Assembly (NCBI GenBank): GCA_947306745.1
Contig: CAMZHH010000006.1
Coordinates: forward strand, 1 to 41,366
Length of the DNA: 41,366 nt
Direction: 5' to 3'
Origin: an uncultured Candidatus Saccharibacteria bacterium
Lineage (GTDB): Bacteria; Patescibacteriota; Saccharimonadia; Saccharimonadales; Saccharimonadaceae
Shown: positions 26,622 through 35,916 of the stretch, one piece after another
Layout of the letters: each line of letters starts with the position of its first letter
How positions within the stretch are numbered: the first letter of the stretch is position 1
Position numbers and translations under genes: made by a program
The notes under the pieces: generated by a model
The model's database searches: none
The model's input: only the letters and a program-made list of their open reading frames with translations
Told to the model about the DNA's origin: nothing

Positions 26622-27490
26622 TTCTTTTTAATGCCACGCTTATAGCCCGCAATATCGCTATAACTAAACTTATAGTCTAACTTCTTACCACACGCCTTTT
26701 CATAAGCCTCTACGCGTTCCTGGTAATCTTTTTCTGCCATAAATTTACTATTTTCTTTGTGGCTCTTCTTAGGATCCGGATAAATTGGCTCCAAAATATG
26801 AATCGTATAATCGAGCTTCACAAACTGCTCGTTATCATCCTCGTCGGTGTCCTGCATTTCAATAAAAATCGGTACAACTGGCGCTCCGGCCTGCGCAGCA
26901 AATAAATACGTGCCACGCTTGCATGGACGCGGTTTGCGATAGTTAAACCACAATTCTTCTTCTGGATAGATAACGATAAAATCGCCATTTTCAACCATAC
27001 TTTTAATTTTTGGAATAAAAGTCTTTAGGATATAATTCGGCGTTTTACGTAGCGGCACTAAACGTTGATTATAAATCAGATAACCATTAAAACCTTCCAT
27101 CGCAAGGTTTGTTTCCTGTGCTACAAGGTGAATTGGTTTATGATATTTCTTCTTAATTACGTAACGCGGAAAGATACTATCGAGAGGATTAAAGTGATTA
27201 TTTGTAATAATCGCACCTTTTTTAATCTTATCTAAGTTTTCCCAGCCTTCAACTTTAATATGCTTTTTATGCATTGCCGTAACGATATCTTCCATCAAAA
27301 ACACCGGACGACTTTTAATGAAATACCAGAGTTTATTTTTGCGATATTTAAAATATTTTTCAATCGCCTCCTCGGCTTGCTCATCAGTCAAAGATGGGTC
27401 ATCCAATTCAGCTTTCGTATTATAATTACCTGCTTTCGCAAGTTTTTTGATGTTTTCAATTACTGGACTTTTATCGCCACCAATAATCAT
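26618..27490 (-). CDS. PlsC-like acyltransferase
   Basis: ITNNHFNPLDSIF (NHx4D), DFIVIYPEEELWFNYRKPRPCKRGTYLFAAQAGAPVVPIFI. Confidence 0.85.
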   Translation of the reverse strand: MIIGGDKSPVIENIKKLAKAGNYNTKAELDDPSLTDEQAEEAIEKYFKYRKNKLWYFIKSRPVFLMEDIVTAMHKKHIKVEGWENLDKIKKGAIITNNHFNPLDSIFPRYVIKKKYHKPIHLVAQETNLAMEGFNGYLIYNQRLVPLRKTPNYILKTFIPKIKSMVENGDFIVIYPEEELWFNYRKPRPCKRGTYLFAAQAGAPVVPIFIEMQDTDEDDNEQFVKLDYTIHILEPIYPDPKKSHKENSKFMAEKDYQERVEAYEKACGKKLDYKFSYSDIAGYKRGIKKN

Positions 27491-28456
27491 CTAATTCCTC
27501 GTTTCCTGCCCACTTTCAAAAATCTTTTTAAAAGTCACTTCGGCCTTCAAAATTTCTTTAACGCGTTCCGTCATTTGCGCCAAGCGTTCTTCATCTCCCT
27601 TTACGCTCTTCTTTGAGAAAGTTTTCTTTTCTTTCTCAATGGTTTTATAAAATGCCGAGTGCTTTGCATACTCCCAAAATAATTCTTCGTAATCCGTACC
27701 GTCATAATGCCATGGCTTAAAGAATAAGTTATAGTGCACAATTTTTGGGTCTTTCATCGGATGATGATCCGGTGTTGGCATTGCATTCCATGCAATATCC
27801 AAATATTTTACGCGACCCACGCACATTGCATTTAAGTAATCCTGATCTGGCGCCACCGTATCAAAATCATATTTATTTAACAAATACAAAAAGTGTTCGC
27901 AAAATTCTTCTTCGCGGAATTTTTCAAAATCAATTACCAACACACCAGAATTAAAATACCTGTCGTGCTGAATGCCAACCGCATCATCAAAATATTTACA
28001 GAACAACGGATTTCCCTGCGTCGACATATCTACGCAAGCTGCAATCAGATTTCCCTTCAAATCAGTCTCAAATAACTTCGCCACATCATCGTTTACGATA
28101 ATATCGCTATCTAAATATAAACCTTTGTCATACTGCGGAAACATTTCCGGCAAGAAAATACGATAATAAATCGTTGGCGTAAAATAATCTGCCTTCAGTT
28201 GTGTCGACTTGCGATCAGAAATACCACTCAAAGTCTCTTGCATTTCTATCGCAATAATATTTACATTTTCTTCGTGACCAACATTTAGCTTCTGCAACTT
28301 GCGCAACGAACGACGAGTTAAATTATGATATACCACATGTAAGTTATACTGGTATTTCTCGCTCGTATGATCAATCAAAGAAGCCAATGCTGTCGATAAA
28401 TACGGTGCATAATTTTCGTCAACGCTAAAAAATACTGGCACTATTTTCTTTTTCAT
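27491..28456 (-). CDS. Glycosyltransferase family 8
   Basis: VPVFFSVDENYAPYLSTALASL, KGLYLDSDIIVNDDV (DxD), FNSGVLVIDF, DQDYLNA. Confidence 0.93.
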   Translation of the reverse strand: MKKKIVPVFFSVDENYAPYLSTALASLIDHTSEKYQYNLHVVYHNLTRRSLRKLQKLNVGHEENVNIIAIEMQETLSGISDRKSTQLKADYFTPTIYYRIFLPEMFPQYDKGLYLDSDIIVNDDVAKLFETDLKGNLIAACVDMSTQGNPLFCKYFDDAVGIQHDRYFNSGVLVIDFEKFREEEFCEHFLYLLNKYDFDTVAPDQDYLNAMCVGRVKYLDIAWNAMPTPDHHPMKDPKIVHYNLFFKPWHYDGTDYEELFWEYAKHSAFYKTIEKEKKTFSKKSVKGDEERLAQMTERVKEILKAEVTFKKIFESGQETRN

Positions 28457-29268
28457 TTTTCAATCCTATCCTTCACGGCCAGATACTCTTCAAGGACATC
28501 ATCAAAAGCGTGACATTTCAACACGCTATGCATTTTCTCAATATTCCACGGTTTAATCTTCTGTGTATGAAAAACCGGCCAAAATCTAAAAGTAGTCGAG
28601 AAATGACGAAATACTGTCTCGCCAGTCTCTTGTTTCTGCTCATTAAATTTACGATCCACCAATAGCTTTTTCTTTGCATAAATATTAATCGAAGTCTGAT
28701 CTGGCAACATCATCTTAGCCCACTTGATTCGATTACGCGTCTTCTTAAATAGACCGCTCTCACGAATTAATTCCATATTCATCAACAGTACGCCAGAATT
28801 CATATAATCTTTTTCGCGCAAATTAGTGCGAATCCAGTGCTGACCATAATAATCTACCGCGCCAATGATCTCGTATTCTGAATTATCCATCTTATAGAGC
28901 AAATTCGGCTCTTTTAGCGCGACGACATCCGTATCAAGATACAGAAGCTTCTTTGGTAATTTATCTACTAAATCCGAATAAAGACGCAATAAACAATACG
29001 GCGTAAAGAAAGTAGATAGATTCGCGCGCGGCATATCGGATTGAAATTCTTTAGTCGCGTCAATTAAGGTAATTTTGTGCTTTGGATTCTTCTTTTGTAG
29101 GACTTTCTCAAGTTCGCGCATGCTTTTTTCGGTTATTTCCTTATAGCCGCGCATTTTCATCGTCATCACAAAAATATTCAAATTCGTCTTTGTATTTTTT
29201 GCTAAAGACAACGTCGAGATAATCAGGCCATCGAGGATATTTCTATCACCACAATACAATACGTTCAT
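28453..29268 (-). CDS. Glycosyltransferase family 8
   Basis: LLYLDTDVVALKE (DxD), YMNSGVLLMNM, DQTSINI. Confidence 0.92.
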   Translation of the reverse strand: MNVLYCGDRNILDGLIISTLSLAKNTKTNLNIFVMTMKMRGYKEITEKSMRELEKVLQKKNPKHKITLIDATKEFQSDMPRANLSTFFTPYCLLRLYSDLVDKLPKKLLYLDTDVVALKEPNLLYKMDNSEYEIIGAVDYYGQHWIRTNLREKDYMNSGVLLMNMELIRESGLFKKTRNRIKWAKMMLPDQTSINIYAKKKLLVDRKFNEQKQETGETVFRHFSTTFRFWPVFHTQKIKPWNIEKMHSVLKCHAFDDVLEEYLAVKDRIEK

Positions 29269-29273
29269 AATAG

Positions 29274-29714
29274 CTATTCCTCATTATAGCATGCTACTAC
29301 ATAATCGTCTTGTAGCCACACTTCAGCTTCTTTTAAGGCTAACGCGTTAATATTATGAAAGCCAAGCGCGATTCCCTTTCCTTTCGCCTTGGCATAACTT
29401 TCCTTAATGGCCCACACCCGGGTGAAATCTTCCGCCGTCTTTATCCATGCCAGCTCCTCTGGCGTACATATCCTTTTCATGGCATGTTTTTTCATACATA
29501 CCTTTTGTATGTCGATGCCAATTTCCTTATCTGATATCGCGCAAGCAACATATTCTCCGCTATGGCTCAGATTAAAAAACAGTTCTCCACTTTCTAAATA
29601 CGGCTTTCCGTATTCGTTATAGCGGAGCTTATAATTCGCAATTCCGTTTAAACGCAAAACTTCGTCTAATAATTCCTTAGACGAAGTATGTTTTTTAAGA
29701 TAAATTTTACGCAT
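29274..29714 (-). CDS. 4'-phosphopantetheinyl transferase (Sfp/AcpT type)
   Basis: FFNLSHSGEYVACAIS, EIGIDIQ, RVWAIKESYAKAKGKGI; start at MRKIYL overlapping the ACP stop. Confidence 0.88.
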   Translation of the reverse strand: MRKIYLKKHTSSKELLDEVLRLNGIANYKLRYNEYGKPYLESGELFFNLSHSGEYVACAISDKEIGIDIQKVCMKKHAMKRICTPEELAWIKTAEDFTRVWAIKESYAKAKGKGIALGFHNINALALKEAEVWLQDDYVVACYNEE

Positions 29715-29943
29715 CCCGTTCTTGGTGCTTCTCGATATACTCAATGATATCACCTACAGTCTGTAAGCTTTTGATATCCTTATCTTGAATTTCGACACCA
29801 AATTCTTCCTCAAACGCGCCTACCAAGTCAACCAAATCCAATGATTCTACGTCGAGATCTTCCACCAAGTTCGTCTTTTCGTTGAGTTTTTCTTTATCAA
29901 CATCCAAAGTCTCGGCAATCAAATTGATGACTTTATTCTTCAT
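29707..29943 (-). CDS. acpP: Acyl carrier protein
   Basis: LVEDLDVESLDLVDLVGAFEEEFGVEI. Confidence 0.92.
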   Translation of the reverse strand: MKNKVINLIAETLDVDKEKLNEKTNLVEDLDVESLDLVDLVGAFEEEFGVEIQDKDIKSLQTVGDIIEYIEKHQERDA

Positions 29944-31519
29944 TATTATCTTCCTCTATTAGCTTACTGCGAAGAATCTTACCGTTGTTATTTCTAGGCA
30001 TTGGATCACTACGCAAACGGACCATCGCAATCTGACGGTTCCTCGCTTTATCCTTGTTGTATTTATAAATTATATCATCAAAATACTCTTCGTCGCCAAA
30101 ATACGCGTCATTTGGATAAATTGAGGCGATTATTTTATTGCCATACTCATAAACCGCTACCTCTGCTACTCCCTCATCGCGCGCCAATGCGGCCTCAATT
30201 TCCTCTGGACTAACGTTCTCGCCGTTGCTAAGAATAATCAAGTTCTTTTTACGACCAGTCACATAGATAAAGCCATCCTCATCAATACGGCCTAAATCAC
30301 CCGTATAAAGATTACCGTTCTTCAAAACTTCGGCAGTGGCTTTCTTATCTTTATAATACCCCTTCATTACAATATCGCCACTTATGACAATTTCACCGTC
30401 AATAATCTTAACATCTACTCCGCGACAAGGCTGACCAATGCTACCATCGCGACGCCAATTATTACGATTAACCGATACAACCGGAGAACATTCCGTAATG
30501 CCATAGCCATTCAAAATCTCCACACCGATACTGCGGAACCATTGAATATACTTCGTGTCCAGATGTGCGCCGCCGCAAATAATATATTCCAAATTTCCGC
30601 CAAATTCTTTTAGCACTGAGCCGAAAATTTTCTTGCGCATATCAATGCCAATCTTCATTGCGCCATTACTTAATTTAATTCCGAACGATAATTTCTTATC
30701 GCTCTTCTGACGACGCGCCTGGCGCCAAATTTGACGGTACAAAGTTTCTACCACCATTGGTACAGCAAATACCGTATCCGGTTCGGCAACCTTAAAGTCA
30801 TCAATTAAATGCTTCAAACTACCGCTCACAAAAGTACGATTATGGTAGTAATACGGCATCAATGCAGAAGTAACGAACCCGAAAGCATGATGATATGGCA
30901 AGAAACTAATCACCTTTCCGCCAGGTGTAAAGATAGCCGAGGCGCCATAAATATCCGCTGCAATATTTTTTTGCGATAGCACAACAGCCTTGCTAAAACC
31001 AGTCGTACCAGACGTAAAGAAGATCATCGCATCCGCTTCGACGTCTACTTTAAACTTCTTACTCAATTTCTTACCAGCTCTAATATAACTATCAATCTCT
31101 TCGAGCGGAAAGGTATTGCGCAAGTATTGTTCTACCTGTTCACAGTAATTCAACGAGTAATAAATCGCATACACGTCTGCAGTCTTTAGCTGACGACGCA
31201 TGGTCTCCTCGTCGCCATCTTTATCAATCGCCACGCACACATTGCCACTAATCATAATAGCCAAGGCAGTTATGATCCAGTTGTAGCTATTCTCGCCAAT
31301 CACGGCAATATGTTTATTTTTATACTTGTTTGCAAAATACGCCGCTAAATTGCGCACATCATCGTAAGTTTGAGCAAAAGTCTTTTTTCTAACTTTGCCG
31401 TCATCATTGAACATAAAGGCGATTTTCTTCTCATCGTCTTTATATAGCTCAACTAAATCTTTGATACTATGTATTTCCGGATTCTCATAGTAATCATATG
31501 GCGCATTAGGCTTTTTCAT
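29933..31519 (-). CDS. AMP-dependent acyl ligase (FadD / acyl-ACP synthetase-like)
   Basis: MIFFTSGTTGFSKAVVLS, GYGITECSPVVS, YTGDLGRIDEDGFIYVTGRKKNLIILSNGENVSPEEIE, NGKILRSKL. Confidence 0.93.
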   Translation of the reverse strand: MKKPNAPYDYYENPEIHSIKDLVELYKDDEKKIAFMFNDDGKVRKKTFAQTYDDVRNLAAYFANKYKNKHIAVIGENSYNWIITALAIMISGNVCVAIDKDGDEETMRRQLKTADVYAIYYSLNYCEQVEQYLRNTFPLEEIDSYIRAGKKLSKKFKVDVEADAMIFFTSGTTGFSKAVVLSQKNIAADIYGASAIFTPGGKVISFLPYHHAFGFVTSALMPYYYHNRTFVSGSLKHLIDDFKVAEPDTVFAVPMVVETLYRQIWRQARRQKSDKKLSFGIKLSNGAMKIGIDMRKKIFGSVLKEFGGNLEYIICGGAHLDTKYIQWFRSIGVEILNGYGITECSPVVSVNRNNWRRDGSIGQPCRGVDVKIIDGEIVISGDIVMKGYYKDKKATAEVLKNGNLYTGDLGRIDEDGFIYVTGRKKNLIILSNGENVSPEEIEAALARDEGVAEVAVYEYGNKIIASIYPNDAYFGDEEYFDDIIYKYNKDKARNRQIAMVRLRSDPMPRNNNGKILRSKLIEEDNNEE

Positions 31520-31531
31520 ACAGTCTTATCT

Positions 31532-31537
31532 ATTATA
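31532..31537 (-). promoter_or_regulatory. -10 box TATAAT of the acyl-ligase operon (12 nt from ATG)
   Basis: minus: ggTATAATagataagactgtATG. Confidence 0.6.
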
Positions 31538-31553
31538 CCACTCACGTAAAGAG

Positions 31554-31559
31554 TATAAT
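31554..31559 (+). promoter_or_regulatory. -10 box TATAAT, 8 nt from ATG (putative leaderless)
   Basis: TATAAT-aataagat-ATG. Confidence 0.6.
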
Positions 31560-31567
31560 AATAAGAT

Positions 31568-31945
31568 ATGAAGAAGACGAAAATTGCCCTTTGCGGCAGC
31601 ATGAAAGTTAAAGCACAAATTATCGCTCTAGGCGAAGAGCTCGAAAAGCGTGGCTACGAAGTATTACTACCAGAAGAATGTATCAAATCACTGCCAAAAG
31701 CCGAAGCTTCTCGCGCCCACTTCAAACGCATTATCGAGCAAGCCGACAAAGTCCTCATCGTCAATGCAACCGCCCATGACACTGAAAACTACATCGGCCC
31801 AAATAGCTTTGCCGAAATCGCTTTCGCCTTCTATTTCAACAAGCCTATTTATCTCTGGCATGATATTTATGAGCTATTCCGCGACGAGCTAGAAGCTTGG
31901 GGCGCTGTCTCCCTTAAAGGCAATTTAAATAATTTGGAGCAATAA
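31568..31945 (+). CDS. Nucleoside 2-deoxyribosyltransferase-like protein
   Basis: KIALCGSM N-terminus, ELEKRGYEVLLP, ADKVLIVN, YIGPNSFAEIAFAFYFNKPIYLW (GxxSxxEIAxA with putative catalytic E83). Confidence 0.72.
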   Translation: MKKTKIALCGSMKVKAQIIALGEELEKRGYEVLLPEECIKSLPKAEASRAHFKRIIEQADKVLIVNATAHDTENYIGPNSFAEIAFAFYFNKPIYLWHDIYELFRDELEAWGAVSLKGNLNNLEQ

Positions 31946-34822
31946 ATGAAAGCCAAGACCACTGATTCTTACGCCGAATTGGATCCCGTTTTTGTCGGAC
32001 GCAAAGAAGAGTTAAAACGTTTTAATTATAAATACGAAGATTTCAAAAAGCACTATCCTGACAATAACATCAATATAATAAATTACTACGGCATTGGCGG
32101 TATTGGTAAAACCTCTCTGCTCAATCACATTCAAGACATTCTCAATCAAAATAACGAAAAATATTATTTTGTTGATCTAAAGAACAATACAAATCCTAGT
32201 CTCATACTAAAAAACGCCAGCATCAGTTTAGCGAGAGCTTACGATTTTGAATTCCCAAAATTCGATCTTGCCATGTTAGCATATCTACGCCGCACCCTAA
32301 GCGTTACCGAACATGCTGAAATTGAATCTTTCATTGGGCGTAGCAAGTTATTAAGTTTATTATTTGATGCTTCGAGTTTTATCCCTAGCGAGACACTCGC
32401 ACTTACAACTTCAATTATCAAACTCGCAGACTCCACCATCGCATACGTGCGCAATATTTTTGACGACGATCCTAAAACTGCCGTTCAAAAAATCGAGTCT
32501 CTCTCCACGGACGAATTAATCAAACGTCTTCCCGCTTATTTTGCGGCCGACATGCGCGAAAACATTAAAAAGCTCAACGACCCATTTTTCTTCCTTATTG
32601 ATACTTTCGAAAACCTCGTCGACGAAGTCGAAACTAAAGGCCACACCGCATATTACGACAATTGGCTTCGTGGCGATAATGGCCTAATTCAAAACATGCC
32701 AAATTGCCTTTGGATTATTGCCGGTCGCGAAGAATTAAAATGGGATCAAGAAAATAAGGACTGGAAAACGGCTATTCATAAATACGAACTACACGATTTT
32801 TCCGAAGAGGAAACTCTCGAATTGTTGAACGCCCAAAACGTCGCCAGTGACAATATTAAGAAAGCTATCTATAAACTCACCAATGGTACACCGTTTTACG
32901 TTGACACCTGCGTGCGTCGTTATTACAGTCTGCTCGACCGCAACGAAATCGTAACTCCAGAAAAATTTGGCCACGACAAAGATGAACTTATGGAACGTTA
33001 CACGCGCGATTATGATTTAGAGACTAAACAAATTATTTACGTGCTATCATTCGTTCAAAGTTTTAGCAGAGATAAAGCCCAAACCATCTTAGAAAAGGTG
33101 ATTCCAAACTATTCACGCGAACGCTTCCAGAAATTGTTAAATCTATCCGTTATTTCGATCGACAATAATGATAATTACTACATCCAAAATACAATTTCAC
33201 AAATCTTCCGCACTAATTGCGATGAAGATTTGTATCAGAAAATTCTCAATCAACTCGGCGCATATTATTTAGAAGAAAAGCAATATTCGGATTTTCTAAC
33301 ATTATACGAACGAAAAATCTTAACAAATAAAGAAAACCAAAACGCTCTGGAAGCCATTGCTGACGAACTGAACAGAAAATTCAATCACGTACTGCCAAAA
33401 TACATATTCAGTCATTCGTATGATGCGAATTTTTATTACCAAAATCAAAAATACCTTGGCCTACTACCTATTTCATTAGTCCTAGCCAAATATTCCGACA
33501 CAAACAACGAAGATATCGTAACATTCGTCGAACAAATTACCGATAAAATTATTACAGAAAAATATCAAAACTTTAAATATCTCGTCGAATATCACTACAA
33601 CTATAGCAATGCCACATTAATTAATTACTATCGTAGTATCACGCCCATCAGTAAACAGAAAAAAGATTATTACAAAACCTTAATCCGTTGCGAATCACTA
33701 TCTGGAACTCCCGAATCAATCACAGAAACCGTCAATCAAGCCTGGGCGGAAATTACTAACCAATCAGATCGTTTCGATATCTTGCAATACGCTAAACTAT
33801 CAGCCACATTTAAACCATTCGTTGAGCAACTAGACTTATCGTCCGACAATTTCGACAGCACATCACGTTTCGCCTGTGCAGCATTTTTAGCATTTCTCTT
33901 CACTGGTAATCGCTACGATTTATTCACCGTGGATAAAGCATTCATCGACTATTCCGAGTGTAAAAAATATCTCGATATTTGCGAAAAACTTTTGCAAAAT
34001 AATGCCCAATCATCATTCAATGATTACGCAACTTTTATGATGGCAAAAATCACATATTCAAGAAATAGCCAAATCGAACATTCTGAAATCAAAAAATTTA
34101 CCACCGATTTTATAGAAAAGCTAAGAGCCCTGCCCGACTCTTCGGCTGAAAAGTTGACATATTTAGTTCAGTCATTCAATTTAGCTGATGATGGCTTTCT
34201 AGATATACCTTCCGGCAGCATTAATTTCACCTACATCAACGAAGACCATTGTCCATTAAAAGATGTTACCCTCCGTGTCTATGACGCAGATGGACATTTC
34301 CTAGCCGAAGTCGTTACCGACGAACAAGGCAAAGCATCGGTTATTCTAAACGTCCTATACGGTATGCATTATTTATATAAATCAATTAGCACTCCAAAAT
34401 ACTATCGAGACGCAAACTATATTAACGACCCTTACCTCTACCATTTTTATCTCAGCCCAGAACAACCAGATTTACATACTACCGTTACCATTGCCTATCC
34501 AAAAGGAGGCATCGCTTTTCAATTGCTTGATCAAAACGAATTGCCAATTCCAAATCAAAAAATTAAGATTCGTAAAGCAAATGGCGATGAAATTGTTGAG
34601 CTCAAAACTAACGAAAACGGCCAAGCTGGTGCACGTAATTTACCATGCGGACAATATTCGTACCAATTCCTCACGGCCACTGACAAAAGCGAACATCAAT
34701 TTGAAATTGAGTCGGATAAACAAGTTATTATAAAAGATTTAATTGACGAAAAGCTTACTGGCAAAGCATTTCACGAATCGCCGAAAGCTAAAAAACGTAG
34801 TCTACTCCGCCACAAAAAATAG
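31946..34822 (+). CDS. STAND-type NTPase with helical region and C-terminal beta-sandwich repeats
   Basis: VFVGRKEELKRF, YYGIGGIGKTSLL (P-loop), FFLIDTFENL (Walker B), LWIIAGREEL; ATG immediately follows the upstream stop. Confidence 0.82.
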   Translation: MKAKTTDSYAELDPVFVGRKEELKRFNYKYEDFKKHYPDNNINIINYYGIGGIGKTSLLNHIQDILNQNNEKYYFVDLKNNTNPSLILKNASISLARAYDFEFPKFDLAMLAYLRRTLSVTEHAEIESFIGRSKLLSLLFDASSFIPSETLALTTSIIKLADSTIAYVRNIFDDDPKTAVQKIESLSTDELIKRLPAYFAADMRENIKKLNDPFFFLIDTFENLVDEVETKGHTAYYDNWLRGDNGLIQNMPNCLWIIAGREELKWDQENKDWKTAIHKYELHDFSEEETLELLNAQNVASDNIKKAIYKLTNGTPFYVDTCVRRYYSLLDRNEIVTPEKFGHDKDELMERYTRDYDLETKQIIYVLSFVQSFSRDKAQTILEKVIPNYSRERFQKLLNLSVISIDNNDNYYIQNTISQIFRTNCDEDLYQKILNQLGAYYLEEKQYSDFLTLYERKILTNKENQNALEAIADELNRKFNHVLPKYIFSHSYDANFYYQNQKYLGLLPISLVLAKYSDTNNEDIVTFVEQITDKIITEKYQNFKYLVEYHYNYSNATLINYYRSITPISKQKKDYYKTLIRCESLSGTPESITETVNQAWAEITNQSDRFDILQYAKLSATFKPFVEQLDLSSDNFDSTSRFACAAFLAFLFTGNRYDLFTVDKAFIDYSECKKYLDICEKLLQNNAQSSFNDYATFMMAKITYSRNSQIEHSEIKKFTTDFIEKLRALPDSSAEKLTYLVQSFNLADDGFLDIPSGSINFTYINEDHCPLKDVTLRVYDADGHFLAEVVTDEQGKASVILNVLYGMHYLYKSISTPKYYRDANYINDPYLYHFYLSPEQPDLHTTVTIAYPKGGIAFQLLDQNELPIPNQKIKIRKANGDEIVELKTNENGQAGARNLPCGQYSYQFLTATDKSEHQFEIESDKQVIIKDLIDEKLTGKAFHESPKAKKRSLLRHKK

Positions 34823-34830
34823 CCTCATGC

Positions 34831-34836
34831 TACAAT
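34831..34836 (+). promoter_or_regulatory. -10 box TACAAT, 6 nt from ATG (putative leaderless)
   Basis: TACAAT-aaaagc-ATG. Confidence 0.5.
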
Positions 34837-34842
34837 AAAAGC

Positions 34843-35916
34843 ATGAGCACTTCGCAAGAACCAAAAAAGGATTATGCGCCAATTGTCACGACAATCTTCA
34901 TCGTCATTGCCGGTATTATTGGCGGCATTATATTAATATTTACCACTCTTAATTCCAATCACCATATTCCGCAAAATGGCGAATCTGACTTCATTGAAGT
35001 GACTAGTATAGAAGACCTCGCGCCAAATCTTCAAACCGGCAAAATCTATTCCACCCTAGAAGACGTCGAAAAAGACTTTGAAATCGACTCGACCGATGAT
35101 TTTGATTTTGAAAATAATTCATACGCTCTAGTCGTCGTTTACTATAATATTTTTTCTCAAAAAGACGTCACGCCAGATTACTACACTTATGAAGATAGCG
35201 ACCATATTAAAATCGGCATCAGCTACACCGAACTATGTAGTGAAGGTGGCGTTTATCGCGATTTCGCCTATTACTTGATTCCAGTTGCGCCAGACACACA
35301 AAAAATTCAAATCACCAAAGAAACGACCCCGCGAAATTCCGCCTGCGAAGAAAACAATAATCTATATGAGGTTAAAAAGCCGATTATTTACCTCTACCCA
35401 ACTTCAACTATCGACGTGACCGTAAAGCTCGCTCATCCAGAACTGATTACTAGCAGCTATCCAAAATACCAAGATGTCTGGCAGGTTACTGCCGATCCGA
35501 CCGGCAAGCTAATCGACAAAACCACCGGCCGCGAACTCTATTCCCTCTACTGGGAAGGCGCCAATCGTAACGCCAAAATGCATGAAGATGGTTTTATCGT
35601 CAAAGGCGCCGACATGGCCAGCTTCCTAGAGGCCAAGCTCGCAAAGCTCGGTCTTACCGACCGCGAGGCCGAAGAATTCATCATCTACTGGCTTCCAATT
35701 CTTGAACAAAATAACTACAACTACATTCGATTCGAAACGCTCGCCGAAATCAATTCTTATATGCCGCTCGAAATCAATCCAAACCCAGACACACTCATCC
35801 GCGTCATCATGGATTATAAACCGCTTGACGCGCCAATCGACATCACTGAACAAAAGCTCACCACGCCGACCCGCACTGGCTTCACTGTCGTGGAGTGGGG
35901 AGGGGTTAAAATATGA
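34843..35916 (+). CDS. Membrane-anchored protein with conserved-looking KPIIYLYP...YWEG domain
   Basis: N-terminal TM; KPIIYLYPTSTIDVTVKL...SLYWEGANRNAKMHEDGFIVKG...FIIYWLPILEQNNYNYIRF. Confidence 0.75.
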   Translation: MSTSQEPKKDYAPIVTTIFIVIAGIIGGIILIFTTLNSNHHIPQNGESDFIEVTSIEDLAPNLQTGKIYSTLEDVEKDFEIDSTDDFDFENNSYALVVVYYNIFSQKDVTPDYYTYEDSDHIKIGISYTELCSEGGVYRDFAYYLIPVAPDTQKIQITKETTPRNSACEENNNLYEVKKPIIYLYPTSTIDVTVKLAHPELITSSYPKYQDVWQVTADPTGKLIDKTTGRELYSLYWEGANRNAKMHEDGFIVKGADMASFLEAKLAKLGLTDREAEEFIIYWLPILEQNNYNYIRFETLAEINSYMPLEINPNPDTLIRVIMDYKPLDAPIDITEQKLTTPTRTGFTVVEWGGVKI

